In this document: positions 37,629 through 45,592 of the stretch, piece after piece
How the letters are laid out: every line of letters starts with the position of its first letter
How positions within the stretch are numbered: the first letter of the stretch is position 1
NCBI GenBank assembly: GCA_018882965.1
Contig: VEQY01000008.1
Coordinates: 1 to 64,000 of the forward strand
DNA from: Mycobacterium sp.
GTDB lineage: Bacteria; Actinomycetota; Actinomycetes; Mycobacteriales; Mycobacteriaceae
Length of the DNA: 64,000 bases
Direction: 5' to 3'
Notes under the pieces: generated by a model
Told to the model about the DNA's origin: nothing
Seen by the model: the letters and a program-made list of their open reading frames with translations, nothing else
Database searches by the model: none
Program-made: the position numbers and the translations under genes

Positions 37629-38588
37629 GTGGCGAGTGACCCCGTGTGCGTTCTCGGGCTGGGACTGATCGGTGGCTCGGTTTTGCGCGCGGCCACCGCA
37701 GCCGGTCGTGACACATTCGGCTACAACCGCTCTCTAGAGGGCGTCCGGGCCGCCCGATCCGACGGGTTCGCCGCCGGCTCGGATCTCACCGAGGCTCTGA
37801 CATGGGCGGCCGACCGTTCCGCGCTGGTGGTGCTGGCCGTCCCGATGCCCGCGGTGCGGTTTCTGCTGGGACCGATCAAGCAGATCGCCGGCGACTGCCC
37901 ACTGACCGACGTCGTCAGCGTGAAAAGCACCGTCATTGAAGAGGTCCGCGACGCGGGTCTCCTCGACCGCTACGTCGGCGGGCACCCGATGACCGGCACC
38001 GCGCACTCGGGCTGGGCCGCCGGCAGCGCGCTTCTGTTCGCCGACGCGCCGTGGGTGCTCAGCGTCGACGAGCACGTGGCCCCGGCGGTCTGGTCACAGG
38101 TCATGCACCTGGCCCTGGATTGCGGGGCTTTCGTGGTGCCGGCCCGGTCCGACGAACACGATGCGGCGGCGGCCAGCATCTCGCATCTCCCCCACCTGCT
38201 CGCCGAGGCGCTGGCCGCGACGGCCGGAGAGGTCCCGCTGGCGTTCGCACTGGCGGCCGGATCGTTCCGCGACGGGACACGGGTCGCGGGCTCCTCGCCG
38301 GATCTGGTGCGCGCGATGTGCGAATCCAACGCCGACCACGTGGTTCCGGCTCTCGACCGCATCCTGGACTTGTTGCAGCGGGCCCGGGAGTCGCTGGCGA
38401 GCGGGGGCACGATCGGCGGGCTGGTCGAGGCCGGGCATGCCGCCCACGTTCGTTTCGAGAACTTCCACCGCCCCGAGATCGTCTCCGTCACCATCGGTGG
38501 ACAGGGCTGGCGGGACGAACTCGCCGCCGCCGGGCGCGCCGGCGGGGTGATCAGATCCGCTCTGCCAGGCCCGGATAGTCGACGATGA
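37629..38588 (+). CDS. tyrA: Prephenate dehydrogenase
   Basis: 319 residues, matching Rv3754. It oxidatively decarboxylates prephenate to 4-hydroxyphenylpyruvate in tyrosine synthesis. The NAD loop GLGLIGGS (about 9-16) opens the Rossmann domain; the TyrA signature [12 protein letters not shown] with the catalytic His follows near 115-126. The C-terminal helical dimerisation domain ([14 protein letters not shown] onward) ends the protein; there is no ACT regulatory domain. The GTG at 37629 gives only four residues before the Rossmann strand. HisC2 at 50573 could supply the next transamination. The 3' end overlaps the convergent gene by 38 bases. Confidence 0.94.
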   Translation: MASDPVCVLGLGLIGGSVLRAATAAGRDTFGYNRSLEGVRAARSDGFAAGSDLTEALTWAADRSALVVLAVPMPAVRFLLGPIKQIAGDCPLTDVVSVKSTVIEEVRDAGLLDRYVGGHPMTGTAHSGWAAGSALLFADAPWVLSVDEHVAPAVWSQVMHLALDCGAFVVPARSDEHDAAAASISHLPHLLAEALAATAGEVPLAFALAAGSFRDGTRVAGSSPDLVRAMCESNADHVVPALDRILDLLQRARESLASGGTIGGLVEAGHAAHVRFENFHRPEIVSVTIGGQGWRDELAAAGRAGGVIRSALPGPDSRR

Positions 38589-39153
38589 ATCCCTCGTCGT
38601 CGACAGTGACCGTCGTCTTGGCCACCGGTGAGTTCAGATCGATGCCCTCACCGCCGTCCGGGCCGGGACTGACGTAGCTGATCGTTTCCTCGGCGACGGT
38701 CAGTTCGGGCAGATACACGTAGAGCACCGGCAGATCGACGGCGTCTGCGCGCTGATGCAACAGGGTCCGTCGGATCGGCAGGGCGTTGAAGAACGGGCTC
38801 AGCGCGACATCGACGTCCAGCGCCCCGCCGTAGGCGTCCCGCGACTCGCCGCGGTGGTCGGTGACCAGCCACATGTTTTCCTCGTCGCGTGCGATCGACA
38901 TCTGCCGGTCCCGGCCGGCCAGGCAGACGTCGAGAGACAGCCTCCTGGTGGCCCCGGCGTCATCGGTGACCAGATCGTAGGAGGCGCTGAACGCCGGGTG
39001 CGTTGCGGTGGCGGCGGCGACGATGCGGCCGAGGGCCTTGATCCGGTTACCGCTGAGATGGATACGGGTCGACTCGAACCGGGTCACGTCGTGGGAACGC
39101 CAGGTCAGGATCGCAGGCCAGTCTCCCGCCGCATCACCGGGTGCGCTCAACAT
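38551..39153 (-). CDS. Putative glycolipid-binding protein (DUF1089 type)
   Basis: 200 residues matching the Rv3755c position. The family signature is visible: [14 protein letters not shown] near residue 18, then a beta-rich barrel-like sequence ending in [24 protein letters not shown]. No signal peptide is present, so it is cytosolic. Family members are annotated as glycolipid-binding from limited data. The ATG at 39153 overlaps the proZ stop (ATGTTGA), so it is translated with the osmoprotectant importer; GGAGGG touches the start codon, and TTG 39150 is an alternative. The 3' end overlaps tyrA by 38 bases. Confidence 0.82.
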   Translation of the reverse strand: MLSAPGDAAGDWPAILTWRSHDVTRFESTRIHLSGNRIKALGRIVAAATATHPAFSASYDLVTDDAGATRRLSLDVCLAGRDRQMSIARDEENMWLVTDHRGESRDAYGGALDVDVALSPFFNALPIRRTLLHQRADAVDLPVLYVYLPELTVAEETISYVSPGPDGGEGIDLNSPVAKTTVTVDDEGFIVDYPGLAERI

Positions 39154-39923
39154 CCCTCCACCGTAGGCGAAACGGCGCGTTTGCTGAACCCGGGTCCCAC
39201 GCCGCCGGGGCCGGCTCGCAGCCGTCCCTCGTCGTCGAGCAGGGGTTGGGGCAGCGGCCGCCGGAACCGCCCGCTTCCGGGGAGGCTGGCCCACACCGCC
39301 AACGCCAGCAGAGCGTCGAGTATCAGCGCGAGCACGGTCACCAGCAGGGCGCCGACCAGGGCGAGGTAGAACTGCCGGACCTTGATTCCGTCGATGAGGT
39401 AGCGGCCCAGTCCCCCGAGGCTCGCGTAGGCGGCCACGGTCGCTGTCGCGACGATCTGCAGCGTCGCGGTGCGCAACCCGCCGAGGATGAGGGGTAGCGC
39501 GTTGGGAACCTCCACGCGCATCAGCACCTGGCGCTCGGACATTCCCATCGACCGCGCCGCGTCGACGACCTTCGGATCGACATTGGCGATACCGGCGTAG
39601 GTGCCGGCCAGCAGCGGCGGCACCCCGAGCAACGTCAACGCCACCGTCGCCGGCAGCAGTCCCAGACCCCACACCAGGACCCCGAGCAGCAGGACCCCGA
39701 GTGTCGGCAGCGCCCGCAGCGCGTCGACCACGGTGACCACCAGGAGCGAGCCGCGGCCGGTGTGACCGACCGCGAGACCTATCGGAATCGCGATCAGCAC
39801 CGAGGCCGCGACAGCGACCCCGGTGTAGTTCAGGTGCTCGAGGATCCGCGCCCCCAGACCGGACCTGCCCGCCCAGTTTTCGGCGGTGAAGATGTAGCTC
39901 AGTGCCTGCTGCAGGAAGTTCAC
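39147..39923 (-). CDS. proZ: Osmoprotectant ABC transporter permease ProZ
   Basis: 258 residues with about six transmembrane helices and the binding-protein-dependent permease loop DPKVVDAARSMGMSERQVLMRVEVPNALP (EAA motif, about 120-148) that docks on the ATPase. With ProW, ProV and ProX it forms a glycine betaine/choline/proline importer of the OpuC type. The start overlaps the proW stop by four bases (ATGA), and its own stop overlaps the next gene. The C-terminus has a long soluble tail (PLPQPLLDDEGRLRAGPG onward). Confidence 0.94.
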   Translation of the reverse strand: MNFLQQALSYIFTAENWAGRSGLGARILEHLNYTGVAVAASVLIAIPIGLAVGHTGRGSLLVVTVVDALRALPTLGVLLLGVLVWGLGLLPATVALTLLGVPPLLAGTYAGIANVDPKVVDAARSMGMSERQVLMRVEVPNALPLILGGLRTATLQIVATATVAAYASLGGLGRYLIDGIKVRQFYLALVGALLVTVLALILDALLALAVWASLPGSGRFRRPLPQPLLDDEGRLRAGPGGVGPGFSKRAVSPTVEGC

Positions 39924-40579
39924 GCCGGCATCCCCGCGCTGCGCGTCGCCATCCGGGTCCAGGGCGTGATCTGCCGTCCGATCAGCATGATCAGGACATC
40001 GATCACGATCGCGAGCAGGAAGACCACGATGATGCCGGCGATGATCTGATCGCTCTTGTCGGCCTGGTATCCCTCGGTGAACCAGGTGCCCAGCCCGCCG
40101 ATGCCGATCACCGAGCCGACCGCGACCATCGAGATGTTCGTCACCGCCACCACCCGAACACCCGCGATGAGGACGGGTAGGGACAGCGGCAGCTCCACTT
40201 TGAGTAACTCCCCGAGCCTGGTGTAGCCGATCGCCGCAGCCGCCGCGCGGGTCTGCTCTGGGACGGCGTCGAGCGCTTCGGGTACAGCACGCACCAGAAG
40301 CGCCACCGTGTAGAGCGTCAGCGCGATGATCACATTGGCCTCATCGAGGATGCGGGTCGGGATGATCAGCGGCAGCACCACGAACAACGCCAGGGAGGGG
40401 ATCGTGAAGATGATGCTCGCCGTCACCGATGTCAGCCGCCGCAGCCTCGGCCGCGGCCAGACCAGGGCACCCAGTGGGACGGCGATGAGCAGACCGAGCA
40501 CGATGGGAATCAGCGAGAGCCGCAGGTGGACAATCGTCAGAGCCCAAGCGGTCTCGAGGTGGGTGAGCAGGTAGTGCAC
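39920..40579 (-). CDS. proW: Osmoprotectant ABC transporter permease ProW
   Basis: 219 residues, five to six transmembrane helices with the permease EAA loop ETRAAAAAIGYTRLGELLKVELPLSLP-like segment near residues 108-135. It is the second membrane subunit of the importer. It starts at GTG 40579, four bases after the proV stop, and overlaps proZ by four bases. Two different permease subunits with one ATPase is the OpuB/OpuC arrangement, unlike the single ProW of E. coli. Confidence 0.94.
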   Translation of the reverse strand: MHYLLTHLETAWALTIVHLRLSLIPIVLGLLIAVPLGALVWPRPRLRRLTSVTASIIFTIPSLALFVVLPLIIPTRILDEANVIIALTLYTVALLVRAVPEALDAVPEQTRAAAAAIGYTRLGELLKVELPLSLPVLIAGVRVVAVTNISMVAVGSVIGIGGLGTWFTEGYQADKSDQIIAGIIVVFLLAIVIDVLIMLIGRQITPWTRMATRSAGMPA

Positions 40580-40583
40580 CGGC

Positions 40584-41699
40584 TCAACCCGCTCCGGGCC
40601 CAGACGCCTGACGATCGGTCTGCAGCGCCGCGATCACGTCGTCGGCGAGGATTCCGCCGAGGACGCCACCCGAGGCGTCCACGGCGACACCGAGTCCAGA
40701 CGGCGAGGATAAAGCCGCGTCGAGAGCCTCGCGCAGAGTTCCGTCGGGGTGCAGCAACGATCCGCCGGCCGTCATGCTGTCATGGATCGTGTTTGCGTTG
40801 CGGTGCCGTTCCGCTCCGCGCATGTCAATCCAGCCCGAGGGCGTGCCGTTGGGCCGAATGACCAGACGCCACTCCCCAGCCTGCAACCGGAGTCCGTCGA
40901 TCTCCTCCTCGGTTACGGTCGGCACGGGGCGCAGGGTCAGCCCCGACGCGGGGTGGAACTGCAGGCCCCGATAGCCGCGATCGGCACCGATGAACTCGGC
41001 GACGAAGTCGCTGGCGGGATCGGAGAGCAGCAGCGCCGGAGCCGCGTATTGCTGCAGTGATCCACCGGGGCCGAAGACGGCAACCGCGTCGCCGAGCCTG
41101 ATCGCCTCGTCGATGTCGTGGGTGACGAACACGATGGTCTTCCGCAGTTCGCTCTGCAGGCGCAGAATCTCCTCCTGCAGTTCGTCCCGCACGACGGGGT
41201 CGACGGCCGAGAACGGTTCGTCCATCAGCAGTATCGGGGGATCGGCCGCCAGTGCGCGCGCAACTCCGACCCGCTGCTGCTGACCACCGGAAAGCTGTGC
41301 GGGATATCGCGACCCCAGTTTGGGGTCAAGGCCTACGCGCTCCATCACCGCGTAGGCATCGCGCCGGGCCTGCCGACGCGACAGCCCCTTGAGTATCGGT
41401 ACCGTCGCGACGTTGTCGATAACCCGCTGGTGAGGCATCAGCCCACCGCTTTGGATGACGTAGCCGATACCGAGTCGCAGCGTGACCGGGTCCACGGCTG
41501 CGACATCGCGTCCGTCGACGGAAACGACACCCGAGGTCGGTTCGGTCATCCGATTGATCATCCGCATCGAGGTCGTCTTGCCGCAGCCCGAGGGGCCGAC
41601 GAAGACCGTGAGGGTTCCCGCGGGGATCTCCAGGCTCAGATCGTCGACGGCGACGGTGCCGTCGGGGTAACGCTTGGTGACATCGGTGAAGGTGATCAT
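40584..41699 (-). CDS. proV: Osmoprotectant ABC transporter ATPase ProV
   Basis: 371 residues. Walker A is GPSGCGKTT (36-44), the ABC signature LSGGQQQRVG, Walker B ILLMDEPF, and the H-loop VTHDIDEA are all intact. A regulatory C-terminus of about 130 residues follows; in OpuA-type proteins this region holds CBS domains that sense ionic strength, and GVAVDASGGVLGGI near the end resembles one degenerate CBS strand set. It abuts the proX stop directly (TAAATG), showing translational coupling within proXVWZ. Confidence 0.95.
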   Translation of the reverse strand: MITFTDVTKRYPDGTVAVDDLSLEIPAGTLTVFVGPSGCGKTTSMRMINRMTEPTSGVVSVDGRDVAAVDPVTLRLGIGYVIQSGGLMPHQRVIDNVATVPILKGLSRRQARRDAYAVMERVGLDPKLGSRYPAQLSGGQQQRVGVARALAADPPILLMDEPFSAVDPVVRDELQEEILRLQSELRKTIVFVTHDIDEAIRLGDAVAVFGPGGSLQQYAAPALLLSDPASDFVAEFIGADRGYRGLQFHPASGLTLRPVPTVTEEEIDGLRLQAGEWRLVIRPNGTPSGWIDMRGAERHRNANTIHDSMTAGGSLLHPDGTLREALDAALSSPSGLGVAVDASGGVLGGILADDVIAALQTDRQASGPGAG

Positions 41700-42650
41700 T
41701 TACCGACCGATCGGCTGATCAAAACCCTTGTCGCGCACCCAGTTCCGGGCGGCCTCATCGGGATCTACACCGTCGTTTCCGGATACCGCCGAGTTCAGCT
41801 CGATGAGTGCCGCTGTGGTGAGCCGCGCCGAGACGGCATCCAGAACGGTCTTGAGCAAGTCGGACTTCTTCTGCGAACTCACCAGCGGTACGACATTCCC
41901 AGCCATGAAGTTGTCCTTCGGGTCGGTGAGCACGACCAGATTGTTCTGCGGGATGGCCGGTGACGTGCTGAAGATATTCGCCGCGGTGACGGTTCCATTC
42001 ACGAGGGCCTTGACGGTCGCCGGCCCACCGCCGTCACTGATCGCGACGAAGTTGTCGGGCTCGATGACGAGGCCGTAGTTGGCCTTCAACCCGGGTAGCC
42101 CGACCGCCCGATTGATGAACTCCGAGGGCGCACCGAATTTCACCTGAGCCGAATAGGGCACGAGATCGCCGATGCTCGTCAGATTCCACCGATCGGCGGT
42201 CGCGGCGGTGACGGTCACGGTGTCTGTGTCACTTGCCAGCGACGGGGTCAGGATCGACAGGTCTCCCGGCAGGGCGCGCGAAAGCGCCAACTCGACGTCG
42301 GCCGGTGCCGTCAGGGTGGTCTCGGGGTCGAAATACGCCAGGAGATTGCCCGTGTAATCGGGGATGAGGTCGATGGAGTGATCGCGGAGGGCAGGAATAT
42401 AGGTCTCCCTGCTGCCGATCCCGAAGCGTCGGCCGACAGTGAACCCGTTCGCCTCCAGAGCCTGCGCGTAGATCTCGGCGACGATCTTTGACTCCGGGAA
42501 ATCCGCCGAGCCGACCACGACGGATTTCAGATCGGCCGACATCGATCCGCCGCCGAGCGGATTGGCACTGCCGCACGCGGGCAGCAGGGTCACGATGGCC
42601 AGCATCAGCGCCGCCGGAAGGCGTCGCGCCGCTCGCACGGACGCGATCAT
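41700..42650 (-). CDS. proX: Osmoprotectant-binding lipoprotein ProX
   Basis: 316 residues. The signal peptide ends in lipobox LLPAC with lipidated C26, anchoring the protein outside the membrane. The mature part is an OpuAC-type substrate-binding fold: VVVGSADFPESKIVAEIYAQ, then RETYIPALRDHSIDLIPDYTGNLL, typical of quaternary-amine binders. It captures glycine betaine, choline or carnitine for ProVWZ. It is the first gene of the five-gene leftward operon; AAGGACC precedes the ATG. It is divergent from lapA. Confidence 0.94.
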   Translation of the reverse strand: MIASVRAARRLPAALMLAIVTLLPACGSANPLGGGSMSADLKSVVVGSADFPESKIVAEIYAQALEANGFTVGRRFGIGSRETYIPALRDHSIDLIPDYTGNLLAYFDPETTLTAPADVELALSRALPGDLSILTPSLASDTDTVTVTAATADRWNLTSIGDLVPYSAQVKFGAPSEFINRAVGLPGLKANYGLVIEPDNFVAISDGGGPATVKALVNGTVTAANIFSTSPAIPQNNLVVLTDPKDNFMAGNVVPLVSSQKKSDLLKTVLDAVSARLTTAALIELNSAVSGNDGVDPDEAARNWVRDKGFDQPIGR

Positions 42651-42746
42651 TCAGGTCCTTTCACTGTCCCGATCGCCCGACACTATCGGCACAACGGTGC
42701 TCGCGGCCCGCTTTAGCGGCCCGGTTGTTCCTTTCCGGACCGAGAC

Positions 42747-42761
42747 AGGTCAAGATGACCT
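42747..42761. promoter_or_regulatory. Palindrome AGGTCA-AGA-TGACCT just before lapA
   Basis: A perfect 6-3-6 inverted repeat ends one base before the lapA ATG at 42763, in the gap to proX. CAAGAT inside it could be a weak -10 for a leaderless lapA transcript, so binding here would block transcription. Confidence 0.4.
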
Positions 42762-42762
42762 C

Positions 42763-43113
42763 ATGAGCAGCGAACCCCAGCCCACTGAGGCGACCCCCGC
42801 GAAGCCGGACCCCCCGATCGTGACGGATTCCCCCGCAGTGCAGGCCGAAGAAGTGAAGTTCACCCGGGCAGCAGCACTGTGGACATCACTGATCTTCGGT
42901 TTTCTGATCCTGATCGTCCTGCTGATCTTCGTCGCCCAGAACACCGCTACGACGGCCTTCACATTCTTGGCCTGGCACTGGAATCTCCCGCTGGGAGTGG
43001 CGATACTGCTGGCCGCCGTATGTGGCGGCCTGATCACCGCACTGGTGAGCGCGGCGCGGATGTACCAGCTGCGGAGGGCGGCGAAGAAGAACCTCGCCGC
43101 GTTGAAGGGCTGA
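42763..43113 (+). CDS. LapA-domain membrane protein (Rv3760-like)
   Basis: 116 residues. A Pro/Ala/Glu-rich N-terminal 40 residues precede two transmembrane helices (about 45-67 and 75-100) joined by FVAQNTATTAFTFLAWHWNLPLG, the LapA/DUF1049 signature, and a basic C-terminal helix (RMYQLRRAAKKNLAALKG). In enterobacteria LapA/LapB control lipopolysaccharide synthesis; mycobacteria lack that pathway, so its role here is unknown. Its last 80 bases overlap the convergent PE-PPE gene in antisense. Confidence 0.88.
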   Translation: MSSEPQPTEATPAKPDPPIVTDSPAVQAEEVKFTRAAALWTSLIFGFLILIVLLIFVAQNTATTAFTFLAWHWNLPLGVAILLAAVCGGLITALVSAARMYQLRRAAKKNLAALKG

Positions 43114-44071
43114 CGCCGGGGGCGTCCGGACGGGCGGCGGACACCCGGCGGGACGGATTAGCGGTCTCGCGTGATCCCTTACTCGGCTTGGTCGATGCGC
43201 TGGTCCGCTCGGCCGCACCCGACGCCACCGGCCCATCTGCTGTCGCCACCGTCGCCGATGCCAGCGGCCTGTTGCGCGCGTATGCGGCATCGATGGTCGG
43301 CCGCAGTGTCGCATCGATTTCGTTCACGACCTCATCGGGTACGCCTGCTTGGCGCAGCGGCATGGTCAGCGGAAGTTGTTTTGCCGGCACCAGGTAGAAG
43401 CTCAACGTCCCTCCCTGGTCGTTGACCGTGGACGTGATGTTCTCCTGCGGAACCGAGGACAAATCGCTGAAGTGGGCCACCGGATGGACGAAGGCCATCG
43501 CCATGATCGAGTTGAGCACAGCGAGCGCGTTATCCGGCTGGGAGATGGGATCGGCCCAGGCGTCGTACTCGTTGACGACCGCGATGGTGTTGAAACGGGT
43601 GTCGGCAATAGGCCGCGGAACGTAGTCGAAGAGCGGGACGTAGCTGCCGTAGCTGCTCGAGAACGCGCCGAGAGTGGGGTTGGCGACCAGGATGAAGGTG
43701 GTGTCCGAAGCGACGGACGGTTCGTCGTTGAGATCGGCAGCGGCTTGCTGCGCGACCAGCGCACCCTGTGAGAAGCCGACGACGACCACCGGTCCCGATA
43801 GTGACGAGACCAGCGACTCCACGTTGGCTGCCCCGATCGCGACCGACGTGCCGAACGTTGGATCCTGCGCTGAGCTGAACGGCCCGAACGACGCCGGATA
43901 ATCGACAACCAGCTGGGGATCACCGCTGTAGGCACCCGCGAGCAGGGACTCCGGCGAATAGGCGCTTTTCCCGGTTCCGGTCACGAAGACGACCGTCTCG
44001 GCATGGGCGCTGGGCAGGCCGGCGCCCACCGTCGCGACGAAAACGCCGGAGGCGAGCAACGCAAGGCGCAT
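43034..44071 (-). CDS. Exported PE-PPE domain serine hydrolase
   Basis: 345 residues. Signal peptide 1-24 (ending SAHA) precedes a PE-PPE domain (cutinase-like alpha/beta hydrolase) at about 27-260. The nucleophile is S101 in GFSQGA, with a likely Asp in NEYDAWADP and His in VHPVAHFSD. Such domains, usually fused to PE or PPE leaders, hydrolyse short-chain esters at the cell surface. Here a normal signal peptide is used. The C-terminal 80 residues are a Ser/Pro/Arg-rich tail. The ATG at 44071 has AGGG five bases upstream. The last 80 bases overlap lapA in antisense. Confidence 0.87.
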   Translation of the reverse strand: MRLALLASGVFVATVGAGLPSAHAETVVFVTGTGKSAYSPESLLAGAYSGDPQLVVDYPASFGPFSSAQDPTFGTSVAIGAANVESLVSSLSGPVVVVGFSQGALVAQQAAADLNDEPSVASDTTFILVANPTLGAFSSSYGSYVPLFDYVPRPIADTRFNTIAVVNEYDAWADPISQPDNALAVLNSIMAMAFVHPVAHFSDLSSVPQENITSTVNDQGGTLSFYLVPAKQLPLTMPLRQAGVPDEVVNEIDATLRPTIDAAYARNRPLASATVATADGPVASGAAERTSASTKPSKGSRETANPSRRVSAARPDAPGVSPSTRRGSSSPPSAAGTSAPRSPVR

Positions 44072-44133
44072 AAAAGCCCTGTTCAGGTATATGTGCACCT
44101 GATCTGATCTCCGATTCCCCGCCGAACAGTACT

Positions 44134-44157
44134 CCGATACCTTTCCCCAAGTATCGG
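44134..44157. repeat. Inverted repeat CCGATAC-10-GTATCGG upstream of the PE-PPE gene
   Basis: Seven-base arms at 44134-44140 and 44151-44157 flank ten bases, about 63 bases upstream of the hydrolase ATG. It could be a regulator site or the end hairpin of the phosphatase gene at 44200. Confidence 0.35.
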
Positions 44158-44199
44158 CCCAGCGGCTCCGACCCGGCCGGATCGACACCGCTTGGAGAC

Positions 44200-44802
44200 T
44201 CAATTGTTGCGCGGCAGCAAATCCCACACGTGCTCGACCCCGTTAACTGCCGCCACCGTCGTCGTACCTCCCCGGGAAACGCGCAGCACAGTCAGCGAGG
44301 CGTAGTCGATCGGGAACGACAGCAGCCGTGCGGTTCCCAGCACCTCGTGCAGGGCGATGTTGATGACCCCACCGTGGCTGAACACAGCAACCGTCTCACG
44401 GTGCCCGGCCGCGGCGACCACATCAGCAAGTCCTGCCCTGACCCGGGAGCGGAACGCCTCGACGTCAACCGAGTCCGGCAACTCACCGGCAGCCATCCGC
44501 TCCCACTGCTCGGGCAGTTCGACACGCACCTGCTCGATCGGCACGTAGTGCGACAGGCCGCGGTCGTACTCGGCCAGCCTCTCGTCAAGGTCGACGCCAA
44601 GACCACGGTGGTCCGCGAGCGGTTCGGCGGTCTGGACAGCCCGGCGCTGGGGGCTGCTGACCACCCGGCTGACCGCGAAGCGTTCCAGCGCCTGCACCAA
44701 CCGCCCGGCCTGCTCCCAACCAAGGGGGGCCAATTCAGGATCGGCGCCCTCGCCGGCTCGGGTACGAAGCGGTAGCGCATGCCGGATCAGAACCAGCTGC
44801 AT
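44200..44802 (-). CDS. Histidine phosphatase (phosphoglycerate mutase-like)
   Basis: 200 residues. The phosphohistidine motif reads LIRHALP (canonical RHG/RHA) near residues 5-11, the second arginine lies in SSPQRRAVQTAEPL, the acid in AEYDRG, and the second histidine in VFSHGGVI. These are the full catalytic set of the superfamily; the substrate (sugar phosphate, nucleotide or protein) is not evident. ATG 44802 is chosen because TATCGT lies seven bases before it without a Shine-Dalgarno. Its start codon is only 17 bases from the divergent SDR start. Confidence 0.9.
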   Translation of the reverse strand: MQLVLIRHALPLRTRAGEGADPELAPLGWEQAGRLVQALERFAVSRVVSSPQRRAVQTAEPLADHRGLGVDLDERLAEYDRGLSHYVPIEQVRVELPEQWERMAAGELPDSVDVEAFRSRVRAGLADVVAAAGHRETVAVFSHGGVINIALHEVLGTARLLSFPIDYASLTVLRVSRGGTTTVAAVNGVEHVWDLLPRNN

Positions 44803-44809
44803 ACGTGCA

Positions 44810-44815
44810 ACGATA
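44810..44815 (-). promoter_or_regulatory. -10 box TATCGT, leaderless start of the phosphatase
   Basis: On the minus strand TATCGT ends seven bases before the ATG at 44802, within the 17-base gap to the divergent SDR gene. Confidence 0.45.
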
Positions 44816-44819
44816 GGGC

Positions 44820-45587
44820 GTGTCATCGGGACGCTACGCCGGGCAGCTGTTCGACCTCACCGACAGGGTGGTTGTGGTCACCGGGGGCAGCCGCGGCCTG
44901 GGGCGTGAGATGGCGTCGGCCGCGGCACGATGCGGAGCCGATGTGGTGATCGCCAGCCGCAAGTATGAGAACTGCGTCGCCACCGCCGAACAGATCGCCG
45001 AGGAAACCGGGCGCTCGGCGATGCCCTACGCCGTCCACGTCGGCCGATGGGATCAGCTCGATGGCCTCATCGAGGCGACCTGTCGACGCTTCGGCAAGAT
45101 CGACGTCCTGGTGAACAACGCCGGGATGTCACCGACCTACACCAGCCTCGCCGACGTCAGCGAGAAGCTCTTCGACTCGGTGGTGAACCTCAATCTCAAG
45201 GGCCCGTTCCGGCTTGCCGTGCTGGCGGCTGAGCGCATGACCGCCGGTGACGGCGGGGCGATCATCAACGTCAGCACCCACGGTTCACTTGATCCGCGCC
45301 CGTCCTACCTGCCCTACGCCGCCGCGAAAGCCGGTCTCAATGCGCTGACCGAAGGTCTGGCACGTGCCTACGGGCCGGCCGTCCGAGTCAACACCCTCAT
45401 GCCCGGCCCCTTCCTCACCGACGTCAGCAAAGCGTGGAACCTTGAGGCGGGAAATCCCTTCGAGGGTTATGCGCTGCAGCGCGCTGGGCAGCCCCCTGAG
45501 ATTGTGGGAGCGGCGCTGTATCTGATGTCCGACGCCGGCAGCTACACCACCGGATCAATACTGCGCGTCGACGGAGGTCCGCCTTAA
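44820..45587 (+). CDS. Short-chain dehydrogenase/reductase
   Basis: 255 residues, classical SDR. The cofactor loop is TGGSRGLGR (about 21-29), with ASRKYEN after strand 2, where Arg-Lys suggests NADP(H). NNAG, Ser in NVSTHGS, and YAAAK provide the active site, and RVDGGPP ends the chain. The sequence resembles glucose/gluconate or 3-oxoacyl reductase-type SDRs, but no substrate can be assigned. It starts with GTG 44820, divergent from the phosphatase, and is convergent with the alkyl sulfatase. Confidence 0.88.
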   Translation: MSSGRYAGQLFDLTDRVVVVTGGSRGLGREMASAAARCGADVVIASRKYENCVATAEQIAEETGRSAMPYAVHVGRWDQLDGLIEATCRRFGKIDVLVNNAGMSPTYTSLADVSEKLFDSVVNLNLKGPFRLAVLAAERMTAGDGGAIINVSTHGSLDPRPSYLPYAAAKAGLNALTEGLARAYGPAVRVNTLMPGPFLTDVSKAWNLEAGNPFEGYALQRAGQPPEIVGAALYLMSDAGSYTTGSILRVDGGPP

Positions 45588-45592
45588 CCCGA

